From positions 1-28,082 of the forward strand of contig CALCJF010000075.1 of NCBI GenBank assembly GCA_937967375.1: a stretch of 28,082 nucleotides of DNA, given 5' to 3'. This DNA is from an uncultured Leucobacter sp. GTDB taxonomy: Bacteria > Actinomycetota > Actinomycetes > Actinomycetales > Microbacteriaceae. Positions 1-5,762 of the stretch are shown piece by piece; the stretch's first letter is position 1, and the number at the start of each line of letters is the position of its first letter. Under the pieces are notes generated by a model. The model was given only the letters and a program-made list of their open reading frames with translations, had not been told where the DNA came from and searched no databases. A program made the translations under genes and the position numbers.

Positions 1-687
1 ATCTGCGACACCCGAGACGCGGGTGTGCACTTCGCCGCCGCCCAGATCCTCGGCAGTGACGACCTCACCGGTGGCCGCCTTCACGAGCGGGGGGCCGCCG
101 AGAAAGATGGTGCCCTGGTTACGCACGATGACGGTCTCGTCGCTCATCGCAGGCACGTACGCTCCGCCGGCCGTGCTCGATCCCACGACCGCTGCGATCT
201 GGGGAATACCGTCGCGCGACATGCGTGCCTGGTTGTAGAAGATGCGCCCGAAGTGCTCGCGGTCAGGAAAGACTTCGTCTTGCATCGGCAGAAACGCGCC
301 GCCCGAGTCGACGAGGTAGACGCAGGGCAAGCGGTTCTCGGCGGCAACCTCTTGCGCGCGCAGGTGCTTCTTCACCGTGATCGGGTAGTACGTGCCGCCC
401 TTCACCGTTGCGTCGTTCGCGACGATCATGACTTGCCGGCCGTGGATCAGCCCGATGCCGGTGATAACCCCCGCGCTTGGGGCGTCGCCCTCATACATGT
501 CGTAGCCGGCAAGAGGGGCGAGCTCGAGGAAGGGGCTGCCGGTGTCGAGCAGGCGGTCGACGCGCTCGCGCGCAAGCAGCTTGCCGCGAGCAACGTGACG
601 CTCGCGCGACTTCTCGGGACCGCCGAGCGCGGCAGCGGCGCGACGCTCGCGCAGCTGCTCGACGAGCTCCTGGTATGTGGGTGCCAC
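1..687 (-). CDS. Acyl-CoA carboxylase carboxyltransferase (beta) subunit, methylcrotonyl-CoA carboxylase type, C-terminus cut by window edge
   Basis: The visible 229 codons form the N-terminal part of a biotin-dependent carboxyltransferase; family members are usually about 515-535 residues, so more than half lies beyond base 1. The protein begins MAPTYQELVEQLRERR and continues with the RERHVARGKLLARERVDRLLD segment typical of carboxyltransferase subunits. Next come VIVANDATVKGG-like and YLVDSGGAFLPMQDEVFPD blocks; the latter, with REHFGRIFYNQARMS after it, is characteristic of methylcrotonyl-CoA rather than propionyl-CoA carboxylase beta subunits. The glycine-rich GSSTAGGAYVPAMSDE stretch forms part of the CoA/biotin pocket in this family. 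The start is GTG at 687-685, preceded by AGGAGG with good spacing. It would carboxylate 3-methylcrotonyl-CoA in leucine breakdown together with a biotinylated alpha subunit not seen here. The divergent acyl-CoA dehydrogenase supports that role. The exact substrate is inferred. Confidence 0.9.
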   Translation of the reverse strand, partial: MAPTYQELVEQLRERRAAAALGGPEKSRERHVARGKLLARERVDRLLDTGSPFLELAPLAGYDMYEGDAPSAGVITGIGLIHGRQVMIVANDATVKGGTYYPITVKKHLRAQEVAAENRLPCVYLVDSGGAFLPMQDEVFPDREHFGRIFYNQARMSRDGIPQIAAVVGSSTAGGAYVPAMSDETVIVRNQGTIFLGGPPLVKAATGEVVTAEDLGGGEVHTRVSGVAD

Positions 688-750
688 GGTGCCTCCTCGT
701 TGAACCCGGGCGGGTGATGCTCTGCGTGCGGTTCGTGGCTGTTGTGCTGC

Positions 751-762
751 CGGTAGCTACCG
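751..762. promoter_or_regulatory. 12-bp perfect palindrome in the divergent promoter region
   Basis: CGGTAGCTACCG is fully self-complementary and lies between the two divergent catabolic genes, 64 bp upstream of the carboxylase start. It could be part of an operator or a chance palindrome; no regulator is encoded in view. Confidence 0.3.
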
Positions 763-798
763 ACATTTCGACCGAAAGAGCCGCTGCTTTGCGATTTA

Positions 799-816
799 GA
801 TTACTGCATAGTAATC
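799..816. promoter_or_regulatory. Putative operator between divergent leucine-catabolism genes
   Basis: GATTACTGCATAGTAATC has perfect 7-bp arms (GATTACT / AGTAATC) around a 4-bp centre. It sits in an AT-rich island between the carboxylase (start 687) and the acyl-CoA dehydrogenase (start 904). The size and symmetry suit a TetR- or MerR-type dimer, and leucine/isovalerate genes are often controlled by such repressors. The assignment to any regulator family is inference, because no regulator gene is in the window. Confidence 0.55.
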
Positions 817-903
817 GAAAAATCACTACCTAGATTTGCTTGATCTCTGAAAATTTGTGAGTTACCGTGTACTTCAGTTACTCATCAATAATTGGGAGCC
901 GCA

Positions 904-2055
904 ATGGAGCACTTCAACCTGAGCGAAGAGGAGTCGGCGCTTGCCGACATGGTTCGCGAGTTTGCCGAGGGTGTCGTAGCACCGCAGGCATACGAGGCAG
1001 ACCGCACGCACACCCTCAACATGGACGTCGTTGCAGGTATGGGCGAGCTCGGTTTGTTCGGTTTGCCCTTCGCTGAGGAGTACGGCGGCCAGGGCGGCGA
1101 CTACTTCGCGCTCTGCATCGCTCTCGAGGCGCTCGGCCGTGTCGACCAGTCGATCGCGATCACGCTCGAGGCGGGTGTGAGTCTCGGAGCCATGCCGATC
1201 TATCGTTTCGGAAACGAGGATCAGAAGGCCGAGTACCTGCCAGATCTGCTGGCCGGCAAGGCGCTTGCGGGCTTCGGCTTGACCGAGCCCGAAGCTGGCA
1301 GCGACGCGGGTGCGACCCGCACGACGGCGCGACTCGAGGGCGACGAGTGGGTGATCAATGGATCGAAGCAGTTCATCACGAACTCGGGCACCCCGATCAC
1401 GCGGTTCGTCACGGCTACCGCCGTCACTGGAGAAACAGACGGCCGCAAAGAGATCTCGACGATCCTCGTGCCGAATGGCACCCCGGGCTTTACCGTCGAA
1501 CCTGCCTACGACAAGCTCGGCTGGCACGCATCAGATACGCACCCGCTGACGTTCGACAACGTTCGGGTGCCGGCGGCAAACCTCGTGGGCCAGCGCGGCC
1601 GCGGCTTCGCGAACTTCCTGCACATTCTCGACGAGGGTCGCATCGCGATCGCGGCGCTCTCGACGGGAGCCGCAGAGGGATGCCTCGAGGCCGCCGTCGA
1701 GTACTCGAAGTCGCGCACAGTGTTCGGTTCATCGCTTGCGACGCGCCAGGGCATTCAGTTCATGCTCGCTCGTATGCAGCAGCGAGTGCACGGTGCGCGC
1801 CTCGCGTGGCACTATGCGGCACGCCTGCGTGACGCGGGCAAGCCGTTCAAGACTGAAGCGGCGCTCGCGAAGCTCACCGCGAGTGATGCGGCAATGGACA
1901 ATGCCCGCGACGCGACGCAGATCTTCGGTGGCAACGGCTTCATGAACGAGTTCCCCGTCGCGCGCCACTACCGTGACTCGAAGATTCTCGAGATCGGCGA
2001 GGGCACCAATGAGGTGCAACTGCTGCTGATTGCGCGAGCGCTCGGGGTTGCCTGA
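904..2055 (+). CDS. Acyl-CoA dehydrogenase (short/branched-chain type)
   Basis: This 383-residue flavoprotein oxidises an acyl-CoA to the 2-enoyl-CoA with FAD, passing electrons to electron-transfer flavoprotein. The usual three-part fold is visible: an N-terminal helical domain (about 1-120), the beta domain opening with FGLTEPEAGSDA (124-135), and a C-terminal helical domain ending with FGGNGFMNEFPVARHYRD and ILEIGEGTNEVQ. Glu366 in GEGT is the expected catalytic base. The helix-G position where isovaleryl-CoA dehydrogenases carry their base reads LDEGRIAIA, with Gly at that site, so the enzyme looks short-chain-like. Divergence from a methylcrotonyl-CoA carboxylase gene nevertheless points to isovaleryl- or methylbutyryl-CoA, as proposed for FadE19 beside accA1-accD1 in Mycobacterium tuberculosis. 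ATG 904 follows GGGAG by 5 nt. An upstream in-frame TTG at 892 overlaps that ribosome site and is rejected. Confidence 0.9.
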   Translation: MEHFNLSEEESALADMVREFAEGVVAPQAYEADRTHTLNMDVVAGMGELGLFGLPFAEEYGGQGGDYFALCIALEALGRVDQSIAITLEAGVSLGAMPIYRFGNEDQKAEYLPDLLAGKALAGFGLTEPEAGSDAGATRTTARLEGDEWVINGSKQFITNSGTPITRFVTATAVTGETDGRKEISTILVPNGTPGFTVEPAYDKLGWHASDTHPLTFDNVRVPAANLVGQRGRGFANFLHILDEGRIAIAALSTGAAEGCLEAAVEYSKSRTVFGSSLATRQGIQFMLARMQQRVHGARLAWHYAARLRDAGKPFKTEAALAKLTASDAAMDNARDATQIFGGNGFMNEFPVARHYRDSKILEIGEGTNEVQLLLIARALGVA

Positions 2056-2084
2056 CCCCCGAACCCCCGAACCCCCAAATCCCC
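2056..2084 (-). repeat. C-rich tandem octamers, G-quadruplex-capable on the minus strand
   Basis: Directly after the TGA of the acyl-CoA dehydrogenase come four C runs (5, 5, 5 and 4 bases) separated by GAA, GAA and AAAT. The minus (template) strand therefore carries four G runs of at least four with 3-4-nt loops, a textbook G-quadruplex pattern. The unit CCCCCGAA repeats twice and then degenerates to CCCCCAAA. Confidence 0.65.
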
Positions 2085-2126
2085 GGGCGCCCTCTGCGCA
2101 GATCGTGGCTGTGCCGATTCGCTTCG

Positions 2127-2183
2127 CAGACAGCCAGTAGGTGTCGCATTCGCACTCGCCAAGCGACACCTACTGGCTGTCTG
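2127..2183. repeat. Long hairpin, copy 1 of a dispersed repeat
   Basis: Arms 2127-2147 and 2163-2183 are perfect 21-bp inverted complements around a 15-nt loop (2148-2162). The core is GACAGCCAGTAGGTGTCGC. A second copy with the same architecture lies at 3401-3458, so the two flank the gene at 2385-3353. This copy is 72 nt past the acyl-CoA dehydrogenase stop and could act as a terminator, but no U-tract follows. Confidence 0.8.
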
Positions 2184-2242
2184 GCGCTCTGACGCGTGGC
2201 GCTCTGACGCGTGCCGCTGCGACGAATGGCGCTGCGAGCGGC
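2183..2242 (+). repeat. 15-bp tandem repeat, four degenerating copies
   Basis: GGCGCTCTGACGCGT occurs twice exactly (2183-2197, 2198-2212). It is followed by GCCGCTGCGACGAAT and GGCGCTGCGAGCGGC, which keep the period and most positions. The array abuts the hairpin's right arm. Confidence 0.75.
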
Positions 2243-2384
2243 GGCGCGTGCACACGCCGCCGCACTCGCCTTGTGCGTCAGGCCGCCAGCAACTTGTCGC
2301 TCACATCCCGTGACTTCTGCCGCTTCGCGCCGTGCTTTGTGGATAACTGTTTTTGAGAGGTGACCTTGATACACACTCGAATGC

Positions 2385-3353
2385 ATGAAGCCGTCACACC
2401 TTCCCGATGAGCTGACTTCCGAGTTCTCGGTGCGCGCAGCGCGCAACTTGGGCGTGAGCAAGCGCAGGCTGCGGGCCGCTGATCTGCAGCGCCCTTTTCG
2501 TGGCGCACGAATAGCGATTGCACCGCTGTCACCACCGCCGCGCGATGCCTACGAGCGGGCTCTTGAACGAGAACTCACCCTCATTCGCGCGCTCGGCAGA
2601 AGGCTGGTAGAGGGGCAGTTTCTGAGCCACCGCAGTGCCGCACTGCTCTGGGGCGCTCCCATGCCGTATCGACGCGATCCAGACCTACACGTAGGGGTGA
2701 TTGAGCCACAGCGCACCCCGCGCATCGCTGGCGTAACCGGGCACAACTTCGCGTTGAGCCGCGCATCGACTGCAGACATCGATGGATTCGCCCTTACCTC
2801 CCCGGCCCTCACCTTCGCGACCTCTGGCCGTCTGCCGTTTGCCGATCTGGTCGCGCTCGGCGATTACTTCGCCAGAATGTATCGACCTGGGTATGGGCGA
2901 CGTAACGTCGGACAGCCTCCGCTTTCGACGATCACGCAGCTTGCAGAAGCGGTGGATCTCGGCCGCTGGGTCGGTATTGCGCGCTTACGGCAAGCGTTGC
3001 AATTCGTGCGCGAAGACTCCTGGTCACCGCGAGAGTCGAAGACTCGACTGGATCTGGTGCTTGCCGGCTTGCCCGAGCCTGAGTTAAACGTTGACGTTTT
3101 CAGTGACGACGGCTGGTTTCTCGCATGTCTCGATCTGGCGTACCGGGAATTCAAAGTCGGAGTCGAGTATCAGGGCGTCCAGCACAGCGAGAGGTACGCC
3201 GAAGACGTTGAGCGTATTGAAGCGCTGCGTGAGTGCGGGTGGGAGATCGTTCAGGTGACGAAAGCGCTGTCTGGCCGCCCGCAGGTAGTGGTCGGGCGCG
3301 TAGCGAAAGCTCTGAACGGCCGAGGCTGGAAGGCGGGCAGCTTCACGATTTAG
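2385..3353 (+). CDS. AbiEi-antitoxin-like / DUF559-like protein with a predicted PD-(D/E)XK (Vsr-type) C-terminal domain
   Basis: The 322-residue protein resembles a class common in Actinobacteria, in which an N-terminal winged-helix/AbiEi-like region is joined to a C-terminal restriction-endonuclease fold. The middle region SHRSAALLWGAPMP (81-94) is typical of these proteins. Candidate nuclease-fold residues are Glu217 (PRESKTR), Asp250 (CLDLAY), Glu261 in VGVEYQGVQH and His267, followed by the amphipathic helix RYAEDVERIEALRECGWEIVQV. The canonical Lys of D/E-X-K is replaced by Gln, as is usual in this family, so catalysis is uncertain. No toxin partner (AbiEii) or methylase is adjacent, and the gene stands alone between two copies of a hairpin repeat. 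An in-frame TGA at 2367 forces a start downstream of it. ATG 2385 lacks a well-spaced ribosome site: GAGAGG ends 24 nt upstream. Biological role unknown. Confidence 0.7.
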   Translation: MKPSHLPDELTSEFSVRAARNLGVSKRRLRAADLQRPFRGARIAIAPLSPPPRDAYERALERELTLIRALGRRLVEGQFLSHRSAALLWGAPMPYRRDPDLHVGVIEPQRTPRIAGVTGHNFALSRASTADIDGFALTSPALTFATSGRLPFADLVALGDYFARMYRPGYGRRNVGQPPLSTITQLAEAVDLGRWVGIARLRQALQFVREDSWSPRESKTRLDLVLAGLPEPELNVDVFSDDGWFLACLDLAYREFKVGVEYQGVQHSERYAEDVERIEALRECGWEIVQVTKALSGRPQVVVGRVAKALNGRGWKAGSFTI

Positions 3354-3400
3354 CGGGGCAGTTAGGAGGGCCGTTGGTCGTTAACCGAATCAGAGGGCAC

Positions 3401-3458
3401 ACAGACAGCCAGTAAGTGTCGCATAAAACTTGGAAGACGGCACTTGCTGGCTGTCTGT
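3401..3458 (+). repeat. Long hairpin, copy 2 of the dispersed repeat
   Basis: Arms 3401-3421 and 3438-3458 form a 21-bp stem containing two U.G wobbles when read as plus-strand RNA; the loop is 16 nt (3422-3437). Compared with copy 1, one G-C pair has become A-U (both arms changed) and two A-U pairs have become G.U. That preserves pairing in plus-strand RNA but not in minus-strand RNA. It lies 48 nt past the stop at 3353 and probably ends that transcript. Confidence 0.8.
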
Positions 3459-3581
3459 CGAGTTGGAGGGAGGCGAACGTGGCGGTAAACCGAGCTGGGT
3501 CGAGTGCCGGGTTCGGATAGCTAGCGGTGGGCGCCGGGTGCCTGGAATCGCGGGCAGGGCGCCAGGTGCCCATAACGGCCT

Positions 3582-3617
3582 GGGCGCTGGGTGCTGGGTG
3601 CTGGGTGCTGGGTGCTG
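3582..3617 (+). repeat. CTGGGTG heptamer repeat, G-quadruplex-capable
   Basis: CTGGGTG is repeated four times without a break (3587-3614). Together with the preceding GGG at 3582 this gives five GGG runs at exact 7-nt spacing on the plus strand, with 4-nt loops. The run ends just before the palindrome at 3620. Confidence 0.7.
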
Positions 3618-3619
3618 CC

Positions 3620-3636
3620 CAGTGCAGACTGCACAA
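3620..3636. promoter_or_regulatory. Candidate operator upstream of the DUF3556 gene, half of a matched pair
   Basis: CAGTGCAGACTGCACAA read on the minus strand is TTGTGCA-N3-TGCACTG, matching the palindrome at 7187-7203 (TTGTGCA-N3-TGCACAA) at all but the last two bases of one arm. In both places CAAGATGT follows 9-10 nt further on (here 3647-3654). The PucR-type regulator encoded at 8797-10050 is the obvious candidate to bind both; that link is inferred. Confidence 0.55.
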
Positions 3637-3649
3637 TGGACGCGCACAA

Positions 3650-3669
3650 GATGTACGGCAAAGTACATC
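3650..3669. promoter_or_regulatory. 7-bp inverted repeat GATGTAC-N6-GTACATC
   Basis: Perfect arms 3650-3656 and 3663-3669 surround GGCAAA. It lies 13 bp beyond the candidate operator and about 155 bp before the DUF3556 start, so it could be a second binding site or a structured leader. Confidence 0.4.
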
Positions 3670-3823
3670 GGCTCCGGGTGATCCTCGCCGAAACTTGTCA
3701 GCACGCGACACAATCTGAGCCCTCGCCGTGTCAAAGATGACCGGCAATAGTGGGGCGATGTCCTGTCGCCGAATGCGAGCACAGCGCATTCATCACCCAC
3801 AACCCTGCACCAAAGGAGATGAC

Positions 3824-5752
3824 ATGGGCTTCAAAGAAGGGAACTTTCCGCCGGTAGACCCGGCGGCGTTCTTGAACTCACCACTGCAGACACGCATGCG
3901 CACACTCGCGCAGCACTGGGGCGAGTACGGCTTCGGCACCGCGCGCAACATCAATGTGATCTACATCTTCAAGATTGTCGTGCTGTATGCGCTCGCAGGC
4001 GTCGCGGTCGCAACGATCGGCGTCTCTGCGTTCTGGGAGGTGAGCGTCTGGTGGAATGACCCGATCGTGTACCAGCGCCTCGTGGTCTGGACAGTGCTGC
4101 TCGAGGCGATGAACCTTGCCGGCTCGTGGGGGCCGCTGGCGGGCAAATTCAAGCCGATGATGGGCGGCTTTCTCTTCTACTCGAAGGTCGGCACGATTCG
4201 CATGCGCCCGTTCTCCTGGGTGCCAGGAACAGCTGGCCACTCTCGTACCGGCTTCGATGTCGCGCTCTACTACGCTTTTCTCGCCTCGCTTGTAGTGGCC
4301 CTTGTGCTGCCTGGTGTGCCGAACGCAGAGGTCAGCGCCTGGATGACAGAGACCTGGGGCAAGCCCGGTCACGGGCTGGTTAGCGCGATTCCTCTCGCTG
4401 CTGCACTCGTCTTCTGGCTGCTTCTTGGTTTGCGCGACAAGATCTTCTTCCTTGCCGCTCGCGCCGAGCAGTACCTGCCACTCTTTTTCTTCTTCGCAGT
4501 GCTGCCGATCGTTGGCACGTTCGCCGACATGATCATCGCGGGCAAGCTCGCGATCGTCACCTCATGGGTGGGAGCCGCGGTCGGCAAGTTTGGGCGCCAC
4601 TTCACGCTGGTGATTCCACCGATGATCAGCAACACCCCGTTCTGGGCGCCGAAGTGGCTCAAGCGCTCTATGTACCGTAGCTTTCCGAACGACATGCGCC
4701 CCTCGAAGGCCGCGAGCCTGACCGCGCACGTGCTCGGCACGATTGTCGAGATCGCGGCACCGCTGACGCTGCTGTTCGCGACGAACAGCGTGGCGACATG
4801 GGCTGCGGCAATTCTCATGGCCTGCTTCTGCTTCTTCATCATCTCGACGTTCCCGCTTGCGGTGCCGCTTGAGTGGAACGTGTTGTTTGGCTATCTCGCG
4901 TTCGCGCTCTTCATCGGGTTCCCGGCACAGCAGGGGTTCTCGGTCGGCGACTTCTCGAGCCCGCTGCTGCTGATCGCCGTGCTCGCGATTCTGCTCTTCT
5001 TCCCGATTCTCGGCAACCTGCGCCCGGATAAGGTCTCGTTTCTGCCGTCGCTTCGTCAGTACTCGGGTAACTGGGCGACCGCGCTGTTCTCGTTCACCCC
5101 GGGCGCTGAGGCAAAGCTGAACGCGATCACGAGGCCCACGACGAACCAGGTCGATCAGCTGCAGGGCATGGGTATTCCATACGTCGCCGCAGAGATCACA
5201 CTGCAGCAGACCATCGCATGGCGCTCGACGCAGAGCCAGGGTAAGGGCCTCTTTTCGATGCTCTACACCTATCTGCCCGATGTCGAGTCGCGAACGATTC
5301 GCGAGGGCGAGTTTCTCTGCAACTCGCTCACCGGATTCAACTTCGGCGACGCGCACATGCATGGCTACCAAATCTTGCCAGCGCTGCAAGAGAAGTGCCA
5401 CTTCGAGCCCGGCGAACTTATCGTTGCGTTCGTGGAATCGCAGCCGATTCACAAGGGCACGCAAGAGTGGAAGCTTGTCGACGCCGCTATCGGCGTGCTC
5501 GCCGAGGGTACTTGGAACGTCGCCGAGATGGTGGATCAGCAGCCCTGGCTGCAGAACGGACCCATCTCGCTGCCCGAAACCTACCATCGCCCCAACGCAG
5601 AGTGGCCCGTGTTCGATCTCGAGCGCAAGCCCGAGTTCTGGCAGGCGACAGACACTGCCGTCGCTCGCGTGGTCGGTCAGGCCGAGGAAGCGGTCGAGCA
5701 GGCGGCAGCCGAACCGGCTGGCGCAAGTGCGCACGAGGCGGGCGAGCGGTAG
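3824..5752 (+). CDS. DUF3556 family polytopic membrane protein
   Basis: The 642-residue protein opens MGFKEGNFPPVDPAAFLNSP, the characteristic start of DUF3556 proteins as I recall them from mycobacteria and relatives. Hydrophobic segments at roughly 44-66, 84-100, 145-165, 187-203, 215-235, 300-320, 325-345, 352-367 and 380-398 suggest about nine membrane spans. Conserved blocks include SWGPLAGKFKPMMGG (101-115) and the segment from GHSRTGFDVALYYAF. Residues from about 400 onward form a soluble domain containing the His-rich GDAHMHGYQILP (508-519), then an Ala/Glu-rich tail (615-642). No biochemical function is established to my knowledge. ATG 3824 has an ideal AAGGAG site. It ends 10 bp before an FAD oxidoreductase gene and is grouped with an acyl-CoA ligase and a regulator, which hints at membrane-lipid or fatty-acid chemistry. 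That hint is inference. Confidence 0.85.
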   Translation: MGFKEGNFPPVDPAAFLNSPLQTRMRTLAQHWGEYGFGTARNINVIYIFKIVVLYALAGVAVATIGVSAFWEVSVWWNDPIVYQRLVVWTVLLEAMNLAGSWGPLAGKFKPMMGGFLFYSKVGTIRMRPFSWVPGTAGHSRTGFDVALYYAFLASLVVALVLPGVPNAEVSAWMTETWGKPGHGLVSAIPLAAALVFWLLLGLRDKIFFLAARAEQYLPLFFFFAVLPIVGTFADMIIAGKLAIVTSWVGAAVGKFGRHFTLVIPPMISNTPFWAPKWLKRSMYRSFPNDMRPSKAASLTAHVLGTIVEIAAPLTLLFATNSVATWAAAILMACFCFFIISTFPLAVPLEWNVLFGYLAFALFIGFPAQQGFSVGDFSSPLLLIAVLAILLFFPILGNLRPDKVSFLPSLRQYSGNWATALFSFTPGAEAKLNAITRPTTNQVDQLQGMGIPYVAAEITLQQTIAWRSTQSQGKGLFSMLYTYLPDVESRTIREGEFLCNSLTGFNFGDAHMHGYQILPALQEKCHFEPGELIVAFVESQPIHKGTQEWKLVDAAIGVLAEGTWNVAEMVDQQPWLQNGPISLPETYHRPNAEWPVFDLERKPEFWQATDTAVARVVGQAEEAVEQAAAEPAGASAHEAGER

Positions 5753-5762
5753 CGTCGAACAC

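Larger units (their letters stand above)
2056..2384. other. 329-bp gap rich in repeats and structure, no gene
   Basis: In order, the gap holds a C-rich octamer run directly after the stop codon (2056-2084), a 21-bp-stem hairpin (2127-2183) and a 15-bp tandem repeat (2183-2242). A less GC-rich tail (about 2285-2384) then precedes the next gene and presumably carries its promoter. Short reading frames across the repeats have no ribosome sites or recognisable domains. Confidence 0.7.
3354..3823. other. 470-bp gap with repeats and candidate operators, no gene
   Basis: The gap carries hairpin copy 2 (3401-3458), a heptamer repeat with evenly spaced GGG runs (3582-3617), a palindrome shared with the ligase promoter (3620-3636), another inverted repeat (3650-3669), and finally the AAAGGAG ribosome site of the DUF3556 gene. 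Reading frames that extend the DUF3556 protein upstream to 3728 lack a ribosome site and family similarity. Confidence 0.7.

Noticed and set aside
25..717. 230-codon plus-strand frame opposite the carboxylase gene
   Set aside because: It is the antisense shadow of a clear carboxyltransferase; there is no ribosome site or domain and its composition is Arg/His-rich.
892..903. Upstream TTG start for the acyl-CoA dehydrogenase
   Set aside because: It overlaps the GGGAG ribosome site of ATG 904 and would add four residues absent from homologues.
3582..3617. CRISPR-like or clustered spacer repeat
   Set aside because: The units are contiguous 7-mers without spacers, and no cas genes are present.
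3728..3823. N-terminal extension of the DUF3556 protein
   Set aside because: No ribosome site at 3728, whereas AAAGGAG is placed ideally for ATG 3824, where the family consensus begins.
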